This document shows positions 42,502 through 52,775 of a DNA stretch of 64,000 nt, piece after piece (positions within the stretch are counted from its first letter, which is position 1; each line of letters begins with the position of its first letter). Origin of the DNA: Paralithodes platypus (Eukaryota; Arthropoda; Malacostraca; Decapoda; Lithodidae); assembly GCA_032716605.1 (NCBI GenBank), contig CM064519.1, positions 24,576,191 through 24,640,190 on the forward strand, given 5' to 3'. Position numbers and translations under genes: made by a program. A model generated the notes under the pieces. It saw nothing but the letters and a program-made list of their open reading frames with translations, was not told the origin of the DNA and made no database searches.

Positions 42502-43365
42502 ATGCAGGATGCTGAGGCCAAATTCAGAGAGTGGAGAGAGGGCATGGCGAGCAAGGGTTTAAGAGTCAATATTAACAAAACCAAGGTTATGCATTGTAGA
42601 TTGAGACGAGGCAATGTGGAAAAGGGCGGTGCATACCCATGTGCAGTGTGTGGAAAGGGAGTGGGCGTTAACTCAATTCAATGTAGCATCTGTCGATGTT
42701 GGGTACACCATGGGAGTAAGCGCTGTAGTAGAATAAAGGGACCCCTGCCGAAGGATAAGTCAGAAATAGAGAAATTTGAGTGCGTAGTGTGCAAAGGCGA
42801 GCTTGTGTTAAGTGATGATCCTGTGGCTGTGAATTTTGGAAATGAGTCTTTGGAGCTGGTGAACAAGTTTTGTTACCTAGGAGATACCATCTCTGTCGGT
42901 GGTGGGGCCGAGGCTGCCACTGTTGCTAGAATTAGGTGTGGCTGGGGGAAGTTCAGAGAATTTATGCCAATCCTGACCATGAAAAGAATGCCTCTCCCCC
43001 TGAAGGGAAAGGTGTATGCCTCATGTGTTAGAAGTGCAATGACGTATGCCTCAGAAACATGGGCCGTTAAAGTAGAGGATGTCAACAGAATGGAGCGTAA
43101 TGAGATGAGAATGGTGAGATGGATGTGTGGGGCCAGGCTACAGGATAGAATAACAAACGTTGAGCTGAGGAGACGTTTAGGTATAAAGAGTATTAGCGAG
43201 GTGATGCGTACAAGTAGACTGGGATGGTATGGACATGTGGAGAGAATGGATGAACAAAATTGGGTGAAAAAATGCAGGTCTGTGATTGTGGAGGGAGCTG
43301 CACCAAGGGGTGGACCGAGGAAGACCTGGGATCGGATCGCGCCGATCTCAAATCCAAGAACTTGA
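42502..43365 (+). CDS. E1 C-terminal piece with PHD-like zinc finger
   Basis: Follows the D1 target duplication and continues the thumb of the RTE reverse transcriptase (EGMASKGLRVNINKTKVMHC). A finger follows at about 42637-42800: CAVCGKGVGVNSIQCSICRC, WVHHGSKRC, then CVVC. This C-x2-C .. C-x2-C .. W-V-H .. C .. C-x2-C order resembles a PHD finger. After it come FCYLGDTISVGGG, YASETWAVKVEDVNRME and LGWYGHVERMDEQNWVKKC, the usual RTE end. It loses the frame near 43345. Confidence 0.88.
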   Translation: MQDAEAKFREWREGMASKGLRVNINKTKVMHCRLRRGNVEKGGAYPCAVCGKGVGVNSIQCSICRCWVHHGSKRCSRIKGPLPKDKSEIEKFECVVCKGELVLSDDPVAVNFGNESLELVNKFCYLGDTISVGGGAEAATVARIRCGWGKFREFMPILTMKRMPLPLKGKVYASCVRSAMTYASETWAVKVEDVNRMERNEMRMVRWMCGARLQDRITNVELRRRLGIKSISEVMRTSRLGWYGHVERMDEQNWVKKCRSVIVEGAAPRGGPRKTWDRIAPISNPRT

Positions 43366-43468
43366 CAAGTGAAGCAGCCCTTAACAGGGTTGCCTGGAAT
43401 GCCGCCATTAGGACAAGAGACTGAAACTGCACTTACAGTATGTGTGGAACACTCAGTCTTAAAATTTT

Positions 43469-43488
43469 ATGTATGTATGTATGTATGA
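43469..43488 (+). repeat. (TATG)n tail of E1
   Basis: Five TATG units end E1. Simple tetranucleotide tails are usual for RTE-group LINEs. Confidence 0.8.
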
Positions 43489-43940
43489 TGTTGAGTGCGA
43501 AAAAAAAAAAATAGTTGGCGATATTCACAAAGGTTTTTAGGTCCTGTCACATGTGTGCATTTTCTATCAATTAATTTTGATCAATACATTTTAGTCAATA
43601 ATATCCATCAATATATTGGCCAAGCTGTCACATGATCAGGATCCTTGCTCAAGACAGACGGACTCGGTAGGTTGTATACCATCTGGCTATTATAAGCTTA
43701 TAATAACGTTTTCGCCTTTAATTTTCATCTCAAATATTAAATTGTTGAAGACAAAGTTATTAAGCAATCAAATACAGTGGCTCCTTGCGGGAAGCGCCGG
43801 GTGTAATATTGAGAATTGGGGATTGAGTCCCAGTGGCTGCAATATTTATATTTTTATTATTTATTGTATTTTTTTAATGTCATTATATGAAATGCAATAA
43901 CATAATTGGTAGATATTGTAGTAATTTAATATAAATAATC
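43489..43940 (+). other. unclassified intron sequence
   Basis: AT-rich with a 12-base A run near 43500. I see no coding region or repeat end in it. Confidence 0.6.
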
Positions 43941-44094
43941 CTCTGGGGGTATAGGTTCAGAATATGCCTCACGTGCCTCTTGCGTGTCGTACAAGGCGAC
44001 TAATGAGGTTGGGTCGGTTGGGCCTGCAACCCTCAGACCCTTGACAGACCTATTGTTGACGAACACCGACCGGACAAGGACTGCTTAAGGATTG

Positions 44095-45303
44095 CGACAT
44101 CAAATGTAAGAGGCATGAAGGATGACACAAAAAAGAGAGAGGTTCTGGAAGTGTTAGCGAATGCCAGGCTGGATGTATGTGGAATGACTGTGACCAAATG
44201 GAAGGGTACATGTGTGAAAGAATGGGAATGTGGCATAGGTGTGTGTGCTGGAGTGCATGAGAATGAGAGAGCGAAAGAAGGTGCGTGTTTGTTTGTAACA
44301 AGTGGAATGAGTAACAAGTAAGTAACAAGTGGACTGTGGCTCTGTGGGTGCAAGGATTGTGTAGGTGAGAATGAAAGTAGGAATACTGACGTAGGTGGTT
44401 GTGTGTTTGTATGCTCCTACAGAGGATAAACTTGAAAGAGAGAAAGAGGGGTTCTGGGTGAAAGTTGAGGCGTGCCTGGATAAGTTTAGTAAGAGTGAAA
44501 GAATATTAATTGGGGATATAAATGGGAAGGTGGGTTATAATAAAATAGATGGGAGGGTGGGGTATACCGTCAGGGGTAGATATAAATGGCAGTGCACTTG
44601 TGGACGTATGTGTGGGGAGGAGGTTGTTGATAGCCAAAGCCTTCCAACACAGAATGATACACAGGTACACACAGTGTAGTGGAGGAGGGAGAGCGAGACA
44701 GTGGAACGAAAGGCACTGATTGATTATATATGTGTGGATGAACGAATTAAGAATTTTTTGCTAGATGCTGGGGGGGGGGGGTTGTCTGATCAGTATGCAG
44801 TAGTAGCTACAATTAGGAAACAGAAGAAGTGGGTGAAGAGAGCTAGAGTAGGGTGGGAGGGAGGTGGAGGGTGGAAAGTCAGGGAAGAGTTCAAGAGAAC
44901 AACAGAAAGATGATTAGGTAGGTTTGACTTGGAGGGTATGTAAGAAATGGAAGAGGTGAGCAAAGTGTTTGAAGAAGAGATATATGCAGCATGTGAGGAG
45001 GTATGTGGAGTTAAAAGAGGGAGGGGAGTGAAGGGAATAGCATGGTGGACTGAAGAGGTGAAACTAGCAGTTGAAGATAAGAAAGCATATTGAGAGTGGT
45101 TAGGTAGTAGAGGGAATGAAGATTTGGAGAGACAGAAAAGGGAAAGGTACCGGTACCGTACTTGGAGAAAAAGAGAGTAGTGAAGGAAAGTAAGAGAAGA
45201 GTAGATGAGGAGTTTGGAAGGACTTTAAGTGAACAGTGGAGGGAGTGTAAGAAACTGTTCTGGAGAGAGGTCAAGAAAGTTAGGGAGGGTAGCACGGGAA
45301 GTA
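44095..45303 (+). pseudogene. F2 endonuclease and linker, decayed
   Basis: Fragments LRIATSNVRGMKDDTKKREV, LEVLANARLDVCGMTVTKWK, VVCLYAPTEDKLEREKEGFW, LIGDINGKVGYN, ALIDYICVDERIKNF, LSDQYAVVATIRKQKKW and FWREVKKVREGSTGS lie in different frames with several stops. The order is that of an APE-type endonuclease plus linker. GDIN replaces GDxN of intact copies, and DQY replaces the DHY seen in F1 (LSDHYVVVAKV), so the metal-site His is lost too. Confidence 0.8.
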
Positions 45304-45398
45304 TTAACCCCTTGACGCCCAGGCCGCGCTTCCCTCAGCTGCTCCCCCAGCCCACCCTCCTACCCTGTCTCTTGCCCGTCCCGTGCGCGCTCGTTTGG

Positions 45399-45810
45399 TA
45401 CTTATTATGTTATCAGTAAAGTGGTATTTTTTTGCCTTTCTATCTGAATGTAAGTAATATAACATATATAAGTGTTACATGAACATATAAATACATGTAC
45501 ATCGATAACATACGTAATAACACCAGCGGTAATGTAATGCATGTATAAACTTACTGTAAATAAAATATACCGATCAGAGAGTACTTATTATGTTATCAGT
45601 AAAGTGTTATTCTGTTGCCTTTCTATCTGAATGTAAGTAATATAACATATATAAGGGTTACATGAACATAATAAATACATATATATCGATAACATACATA
45701 ATAACACCAGCGGTAATGTAATGAATGTATAAACTTACTGTAAATAAAATATATTGATCAGAGAGTACTTATTATGTTATCAGTAAAGTGTTATGTTGTT
45801 GCCTTTGTAT
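45399..45810 (-). repeat. tandem array in pB2, period about 183 bp, 2.2 units
   Basis: TACTTATTATGTTATCAGTA begins units at 45399, 45582 and 45766. It lies between the transposase 3' end and the element end, the same place as the 177-bp array of pB1, though the unit sequences are unrelated by eye. Confidence 0.9.
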
Positions 45811-45831
45811 TATTACGTATGTTATTTGATA

Positions 45832-46888
45832 TCATATCATATAAAACACACCCCATAATTTACATACCGTAACTCGAGCGGGATGGGGCTTGAGGAAGTG
45901 ATGGGGTTGATTTTTTTGTGTCCTTGCTCTGCGTGACACACCACTGGGACCTGGCTGGGGTTCCTCAGCCAGTTCAGTGTGCCACACCTTGAAGTGGTCC
46001 ATGGAGCAGAGACCTGGCTCCCCAGGGCAGTAGTAAACTGTGTCCTTCCTTTTTTTTTCTTTCTTGGTGCAGACTCGACATCTCTTCTGCTTTCCAGACT
46101 TCTCATAGCGAACCCAGGCATGGCAGAGGTCCTCTTCTCTGTGTGCTTCCATTGGCCTTTTTCTCTTCATGAGCTCCTCCTGTCTCAGCAGAGCCTCAGC
46201 ACCACGACTGTTTTCTCGTAACCACTGCTTGGTGACTTGCATGATATATTGTAGAAGTTCCCCTTTGAACTGAGTCTTGTTTCTGTACAAAAGGAATGAG
46301 TTTAGGAGAACACGGAAAATGAAGTGAATTCCCAGCTTCTTGAACCAAGCAAGACTTTTTTTCTGAAATGCATATGGTTCTAGCAGCTGATCAGCCATAT
46401 CCACACTTCCCATTCGGCTGTTGTATTTCTCAATGTGCAATGGTTTATTGTAAAGAACAGTTTTATCACCAAAGTAGGTCTTGCACTTCTCCACCATGCC
46501 AGCACAGGACTTTGTGGTAAGCACAGTCACTTCCTTCTTGTCCTGATATTTCACAATGATTGTATTGTCTTGTCTGGCAAACACTGACTGGTGTCTTTCT
46601 AATTTTTCTGCCATCATTTTCTTTGGGGGGCCTCTACCACTTCGAACTACACCAGTCATCACTGTGTTACGTGTGAGCAAATAATTACTTAGCCTGAGAT
46701 TGGTGTACCAATTGTCTGTAACTACATACCTCCCTGTATCTAATAAATCTTTCATTAGATGAACCACAATGTCCTCTGATACTGTGAGTCTGGCTGCAGT
46801 TGGATTGTCCACCTTATAGTTTCCCTTGCCATAATACTGTATATTTCATAATTCCATGAATACCCATCCCACTTTTCACCAGAGGGAC
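45832..46888 (-). pseudogene. pB2 transposase, C-terminal part
   Basis: Minus strand: YYGKGNYKVDNPTAARLTV, GRYVVTDNWYTNLRLSNYLL (second catalytic Asp), GVVRSGRGPPKKM, KYNSRMGSVDMADQLLEPY (third catalytic Asp) and WFKKLGIHFIFRVLLNSFLL. A cysteine-rich end (CRVCTKKEKKRKDTVYYC, then CSMDHFKVWH) matches the piggyBac C-terminal finger. The open part runs from 46812 to 45832. Upstream 46812-46888 has stops. Confidence 0.9.
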
Positions 46889-46973
46889 AGTGGTGATGGG
46901 CTGGTCTATCAGAGTGAGAACTGAGCGATCTCTGCCATACCCATAGCTTACTCTGGCTGTTCTATCTATCTAT

Positions 46974-48497
46974 CTATTGCCTGACGCCGTGATCCCCGAA
47001 GGGGTGGCCACGAACGAACCGCCCCCATGCACCTCTGTCCCCAGTCAGTCGACGCCCCTCCCCCCAACCAGCACCGCCTTCGTTCATGTACTTCCTCACT
47101 CCATCCTTCCACCTCTCATTCGGTCTACCTCTCCCTCTCTGTCCCTCCACCTCGCTCTCGTACACCCTCTTAGTCATTCTCAAGCTTTCCATACGTTCCA
47201 TATGGCCGAACCATCTCAAGTTGTTCCTTTTCACACTTTCCAGCACATCTACCTCCACACCACACCTCCTCCTTACTTCCTCATTAGTCTGTCTATCCCT
47301 CCATGTATCTCCGCACGCACTCCTTAAGTAATTCATTTCCACTGCTCTCACTCTTGGTCTGAGTCTCTCAACCAACGTCCATGCTTCGCTTCCGTAAGTC
47401 AGTGTCGGGATTACCACACTGTCATGCAAGGACTTCTTCATTTCCATACTGACCACCCTATTTCTTGTTACTGCTTTTAGCGTTCCTACAACCCTCTTCC
47501 CCTGTTGTACCCTCTCCCGCACTTCTTCATCCATAGTCCCATCTTTACTCAACACACTGCCCAGATACTTAAAAGAGTTGATGATCTCCATAGCCTGACC
47601 GTTCAGCTTCACCTCACACTCTGTGACTCCACCCCATTCGAAGACCATAACCTTGTTCTTCCCCGCATTTACCTTCAAATTCCGTTTTTCGCACACTGTT
47701 CCAAACTCATTTACCAGACCCTGCAACTCCCATTCATTATCACTCATCAGAACTGTATCATCCGCAAACAGCAGTATAGGTAGCTTCCACTCAATTCCCT
47801 CCCTTTTCAGCGATACACCAACATCCACTGCTCTTGATAGTATTTCTTTCATAACTCCATCCATATATACAGTAAACAACCACGGGGACATCACACACCC
47901 CTGTTTCAAACCAACATTCAGGTCAAAGAACTCGCTCTGCTCACTCTCCACACGTACTGCCGCCTTTGCACCCTTATACATGCTCTTCACTGCTTTCAGC
48001 AACTTGCCCTCTACTCCGTATATTCTAAGTACTTTCCACAAACCTTCTCTATCCACTCTGTCATAGGCCTTCTCCAAGTCCATAAAGGCAACATACACCT
48101 TTTGTTTCTTCTCCAGATACTTCTCCACAACACAATTCAGGGTAAAAATCTGATCTACACATCCTCTTCCCTTCCTAAAACCTCCCTGCTCGTCGCCTAT
48201 CCATTTCTCCGTTCTCACTCTCTCAATCACTACCCTACTGTATACCTTCCCTACTACGCTTAGAAGACATATTCCTCGGTGGTTACCACACACTCCTCTT
48301 TCCCCTTTGCCCTTATATAGGGGGACTATTATGCCAGTCTTCCAGTCATCGGGTGCACTCCCCTTCTCCCATGCTAGTTTGCACATTTTCCATACCCATT
48401 CTATCACTATCTCACCACCATACCTCAACATTTCCCCACACACTCCATCTGTTCCTGGTGCTTTACCCAACTTCACTCTTTTCATGGCTTCCCACAC
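46974..48497 (-). CDS. F1 reverse transcriptase and C-terminal domain, uninterrupted
   Basis: 507 codons on the minus strand without a stop: VKLGKAPGTDGVCGEMLRYG, GNHRGICLLSVVGKVYSRVV, AFMDLEKAYDRVDREGLW (first catalytic Asp), LNVGLKQGCVMSPWLFTVYM, LLFADDTVLMSD (active-site DD near 47755), then FKYLGSVLSKDGTMDEEV, LTYGSEAWTLVERLR and LRWFGHMERM. It ends GDHGVRQ then stop, right before the tail. RTE-group by its FADD and GSEAWTL motifs. The frame opens inside the linker, so the N-terminal endonuclease is in another frame. Confidence 0.9.
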   Translation of the reverse strand: MWEAMKRVKLGKAPGTDGVCGEMLRYGGEIVIEWVWKMCKLAWEKGSAPDDWKTGIIVPLYKGKGERGVCGNHRGICLLSVVGKVYSRVVIERVRTEKWIGDEQGGFRKGRGCVDQIFTLNCVVEKYLEKKQKVYVAFMDLEKAYDRVDREGLWKVLRIYGVEGKLLKAVKSMYKGAKAAVRVESEQSEFFDLNVGLKQGCVMSPWLFTVYMDGVMKEILSRAVDVGVSLKREGIEWKLPILLFADDTVLMSDNEWELQGLVNEFGTVCEKRNLKVNAGKNKVMVFEWGGVTECEVKLNGQAMEIINSFKYLGSVLSKDGTMDEEVRERVQQGKRVVGTLKAVTRNRVVSMEMKKSLHDSVVIPTLTYGSEAWTLVERLRPRVRAVEMNYLRSACGDTWRDRQTNEEVRRRCGVEVDVLESVKRNNLRWFGHMERMESLRMTKRVYESEVEGQRGRGRPNERWKDGVRKYMNEGGAGWGEGRRLTGDRGAWGRFVRGHPFGDHGVRQ

Positions 48498-50790
48498 CCA
48501 CCTCCTCCTCCACTACTTCTCTTCTTCTCCCTCCCATACCATATCCAGCTATGTTTGCTGGCTCTTCATTCCTTACATTTAGCAACTCACTGAAGTACTC
48601 CCTCCATCTTTCGACTCTCTCTTGCTTCTCGGCTAGCATTCTCCCATTCTTATCTTTCACACCCTTACTGTTTCCCTTGCTACCTTCCCTAACTTTCTTG
48701 ACTTCTTTCCAGAACAGTTTCTTACTCTCCCTCCATTTTACACTCAGATTCCTTCCAAATTCCTCATCTACTCTTCTCCTACTTTCCTTCACTACTCTCT
48801 TCACCACCCTCTTACTCTCCACGTACCTCGCTCGTTTCTGTCTCTCGGAATCTTCATTCCCTCTACTACCCAACCACTCTCTATATGCTTTCTTCTTTTC
48901 TTCCACAGCTATTCTTACCTCTTCTGTCCACCACACTCTGTGACTCCACCCCTTTCGAAGACCATAACCTTGCTCTTCCCCGCATTTACCTTCAAATTCC
49001 GTTTTTCGCACACTGTTCCAAACTCATTTACCAGACCCTGCAACTCCCAGTCATTATCAGTCATCAGAACTGTATCATCCGCAAACAGCAGTATAGGTAG
49101 CTTCCACTCAATTCCCTCCCTTTTCAGCGATACACCAACATCCACTGCTGATAGTATTTCTTTCATAACTCCATCCACATATACAGTAAACAACCACGGG
49201 GACATCACACACCCCTGTTTCAAACCAACATTCAGGTCAAAGAACTCGCTCTGCTCACTCTCCACACGTACTGCCGCCTTTGCACCCTCATACATGCTCT
49301 TCACTGCTTTCAGCAACTTGCCCTCTACTCCGTATATTCTAAGTACTTTCCACAAACCTTCTCTATCTACTCTGTCATAGGCCTTCTCCAAGTCCATAAA
49401 GGCAACATACACCTTTTGTTTCTTCTCCAGATACTTCTCCACAACACAATTCAGGGTAAAAATCAGATCTACACATCCTCTTCCCTTCCTAAAACCTCCC
49501 TGCTCGTCGCCTATCCATTTCTCCGTTCTCACTCTCACGCTCAATCACTACCCTACTGTATACCTTCCCTACTACGCTTAGAAGACATATTCCTCGGTGG
49601 TTATCACACACTCCTCTTTTCCCTTTGCCCTTATATAGGGGGACTATTATGCCAGTCTTCCAGTCATCGGGTGCACTCCCCTTCTCCCATGCTAGTTTGC
49701 ACATTTTCCATACCCATTCTATCACTATCTCACCACCATACCTCAACATTTCCCCACACACTCTATCTTTCACTTTTCACCTTTCACTCCCCTCCCTCTT
49801 CTCCTCACTCCACACACCTCCTCACATGCTGCACAGATCTCATCCTTAAACACCTTGCTCATCTCCTCCACTTCCTCCATAACTTCCAGGTCGAACCCAC
49901 CTAGTCGTCTTTCCACTGCTCTCCTGTACTCCTCCCTGACTTCCTCCTCCTGCAACCTCTCCACCCTCCTCACCATTCCACCCTCCTCTCGCCTCCCTCC
50001 AGCTCTCCTCACCCACTTCTTTTGTATCCTAACCTTAGCTACCACTACATAATGATCAGACAGACCCCCTCCAATACCCCTATACACCCTAGCATCCATC
50101 ACAGATTTCTTCATTTGTTCATCCACACATACATAATCAATCAATGACTATCGTTCCACCACTGCCTTATCCTTCATCGTCAACATCCGTTTCCATGTGT
50201 ACCTGTGGATCATTCTGTGTCAGAAGAAGGTGTTGGCTATCCACAGCCTCCTCCCCACACATACGTCCACAAGTGCACTACCATTCCCATTCACCTCTGA
50301 TGGTACCCCCCACCCTCCCACCACTCCCTCAACTTTCCTATCACCCACCTTACCATTCATATCCCCAATCAGAAATATTCTTTCGTTCTTGTCAAACTTC
50401 TCCAGGCACGCCTCCACATTCATCCAGAACTCCTCTTTCTTTCTTTCAAGTATATCCTCTGTCGGGGCATACACGCATACAATCACCCACGTTTGTATTC
50501 CAACTTTCATTCTCACCCACACAATCCTTGAACCCACAGACCCATACTCTCTTACACATTCCTTCCATTTGCTACTTACAAACAAACATGCACCTTCTCT
50601 CGCTGTTCCTTCACTCACTCCAGCACACACACCCATTCCACACTCCCACTCTCTCACATCTGAACCTTTCCATTTGGTCTCTGTCATTCCACATACAGTA
50701 CATCCAGCCTGGCATTCACTAACACTTCCAGAACCTCTCTCTCTTTTGTGCCATCATTCATGCCACTAACATTCCACGTAGCCATTCTCA
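48460..50790 (-). pseudogene. F1 endonuclease, extra RT segment and linker
   Basis: Minus strand. Endonuclease parts include MATWNVSGMNDGTKEREVL near 50780, FLIGDMNGKVGDRKVEG near 50370, MIDYVCVDEQMKKSV near 50140 and LSDHYVVVAKVRIQKKW. The chain then jumps from RGRGVKG to VCGEMLRYGGE (49760), runs through a second reverse transcriptase to FERGGVTEC (48940), and jumps back to the linker VWWTEEVRIAVEEKKKAY. At the second junction both partners share CACAGAGTGTG. Confidence 0.85.
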
Positions 50791-51269
50791 GAATGTCCGA
50801 AGGCATGTCCTTAGTCGGTCGTGGTTCGTCAACGTTGGTTCCGTCCGCATCCGAGGCTGTTCGTTCGTTTTTCTTTGCTTAGATATTTTTTCTGGGTGAG
50901 GGTCGCAAGCCCACCGACCCAACCTCTTTGGCTGTTCCTTTTACTTATATATCTTCTAGATCTCAAGTGACGGCATCTCTTCCGTGGATTGACCTCCCAA
51001 TCTACCAAGATTGGAAGCCAAAGTGTCACATTTTTCCTTTGCCCCTCAGTTTTCTCTTCATAATTGCTGAGGTGGGGCTTTGGTTTCCCGGGCATTTCCG
51101 CACCCTCCTCAGCTCCCCGCCATGGAGTGGCTTCGGTCACCCAGGTTTATTGTGATCAGCAGGGAGGGTTTTGTGGGGGCACTTGGTTATGGCCTTGGCC
51201 TTGCTCGGGGCCTTGGGGCTGTTCGGGCAGGCAGCTTGGGGAACAACAACAACAACAACAATAACACAA

Positions 51270-51884
51270 ACACTTTTATGCCAAATCTTGCTCATTTGGT
51301 CTTGATGAACTGTCTAAAACCAAGTCTTCCTTTCCACAAAATCAGGGCTTCATCTATGGCAATATCCTGGCCTGGCCTCATATTTGACTGGCATCTCTCC
51401 CTCAGTAAGTCCAGAAATGGCTCAATCCTGGTGCCTTGCACATTTTTCTTCACAGTTGAGGCAGAAGAAAACCTCAGGAACTTCAAAATACTCATGAACC
51501 TATTTCGGCTCATTACATCAGCACAGAATATTTGTGGTCCTCCAAAACACACACTATGTGACCAATACATGTGCATGTCAGGGTACTGTAACACACCCAT
51601 CACCATCAATAAGGCTGTGAAAATGTTCATCAGAGGTAACAGGTCTCCATACTAGTCCATGAACTTATTTTTTTACCAGGGTTCATACGCTTGTACTGTA
51701 CACCTCTACTCTCTCATTCACCCACAAACATATTTTGTCCATCACTACATCGTCCATGAATTTACTAAAACAAGCCCCAGGGCTGTCCAAAGTAGTAGGC
51801 TGCATATCATGGGGCCCATGCGCAGCACTGTCATAGTATGCGGGTAGAGCATCTGGCTGGGCGTCAGCAAATATGTCTACCAGG
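51270..51884 (-). pseudogene. pB2 transposase, central part
   Basis: Minus strand from the S4 junction: LVDIFADAQPDALPAYYDSA, ACFSKFMDDVVMDKICLWVN, then after frame changes near 51650 MNIFTALLMVMGVLQYPDMH, SRNRFMSILKFLRFS and GQDIAIDEALILWKGRLGFR, with the first catalytic Asp near 51350. A TGA stands where Arg is expected after FIKTK near 51300. Confidence 0.88.
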
Positions 51885-52213
51885 TGATGGGCTGGTCTAT
51901 CAGAGTGAGAACTGAGCGATCTCTGCCATACCCATAGCTTACTCTGACTGTTCCTTTTACTTATATATTTTCTAGATCTCAAGTGACGGCGTCTCTTCCG
52001 TGGATTGACCTCCCAATCTACCAAGATTGGAAGCCAAAGTGTCACATTTTTCCTTTGCCCCTCAACTTTCTCTTCATAATTGCTGAGGGGCACAGGGCCC
52101 TGGGTGGGGCTTTGGTTTCCCGGGAGTTTCCGCACTCTCCTCAGCTCCCTACCATGGAGTGGCTTCGGTCACCCAGGCTTTATTGTGGTCGGCAGGGAGG
52201 ATTCTGTGGGGGC

Positions 52214-52250
<37 letters not shown>

Positions 52251-52775
52251 CCAACTACTCCCTCTCGGGCATAGGCTGATAGCCTTTACACTACACCGCT
52301 GAACACGGTGAGGCCCGTGAGGTCTTGCTCCAGTCTAGGGAGTGAGACATGCGAAGCTTCACGGCTCGAAGGAACTCTATTTCTGAAGCTGCTCCGCCTC
52401 TGTGCTTCACAGTCTCATCCCCCAGGCTCGGACCCTCACTCTCAGAATGCCACTTATTGAGCAATTAACTCACTAGGCATTGTCCCCCTGTAGCATATTT
52501 TTAAATATGGGAATATTCATACAATACTATTTAATCCGGGAACAATGAGGGTATTTATTTGGCATTTCGGAGTGCTGTGGTAATGCACTGATACTAGGTA
52601 CAGCACAAATTCCATCCCAATAATATCTTCCCATTGACATATTGGGATTCGAACCCGGGTCCATTGGATTACCAGTCCAGTGGCAAGACCACTCCGCCAC
52701 ACCTCCCCTATGGCCTTGGCCTTGCTCGGGGCCTTGGGGCTGTTCGGCCAGGCAGCTTGGGGAACAACAACACCA
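51885..52775 (+). mobile_element. S-family element S4, split by a tRNA-derived SINE
   Basis: Flanked by ACCAGG at 51879-51884 and 52776-52781. Begins TGATGGGCTGGTCTATCAGA and ends CTTGGGGAACAACAACACC. The SINE occupies 52216-52709. The pB2 reading frame joins across it (KFLV then DIFADAQ). Confidence 0.85.
52216..52709 (-). mobile_element. tRNA-Ser-like SINE with poly-A tail
   Basis: Minus strand 5' end GGGGAGGTGTGGCGGAGTGG, then CACTGGACTGGTAATCC and GGGTTCGAATCCC. It has the A and B boxes and the GGAGTGG..GGACT..AATCC layout of serine tRNAs, but the would-be anticodon reads GGT. A 400-bp body and a run of A (T at 52216-52245 on +) follow. Nearly full length. It is not a working tRNA: the acceptor stem does not pair and no discriminator end is present. 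Confidence 0.85.

Larger units (their letters stand above)
9912..43488 (+). mobile_element. RTE-type LINE E1, opened by 30 kb of nested insertions
   Basis: Outermost unit of the nest. Pieces: 9912-10210, 10532-12010, 12711-12882 and 42502-43488. In order they encode an endonuclease, a reverse transcriptase and a C-terminal domain with a PHD-like finger, and end in a (TATG)n tail at 43469-43488. Interruptions are a SINE (10211-10531), CR1 fragment C2 (12011-12710) and D1 (12883-42501). Several frameshifts and stops show it is an old, dead copy. The 5' border near 9912 is set by where the endonuclease frame begins and may be a truncation. Confidence 0.85.
46964..50929 (-). mobile_element. RTE-type LINE family F, copy F1, internally rearranged
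   Basis: 3966 bp, antisense, flanked by GGCTGTTC at 46956-46963 and 50930-50937. Tail (TATC)n on the + strand, next to CCTGACGCCGTGATCCCCG. Order on the minus strand: endonuclease (50790-49775), a reverse transcriptase segment (49770-48932), linker (48950-48460), reverse transcriptase again and the C-terminal domain (48497-46974). The first reverse transcriptase segment is an extra copy. Confidence 0.9.
46889..51262 (+). mobile_element. S-family element S3, split by LINE F1
   Basis: Pieces 46889-46963 and 50930-51262 join through GGCTGTTC to the S consensus CTTACTCTGRCTGTTCCTTT. It ends GGGAACAACAAC(AAC)n near 51240-51262. It is inserted in the pB2 transposase, and I could not define its own target duplication. 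Confidence 0.82.

Noticed and set aside
52637..52709. Functional tRNA gene (and the tRNA-like head at 10211)
   Set aside because: A and B boxes are present, but acceptor stems do not pair and each continues into a SINE body and tail.
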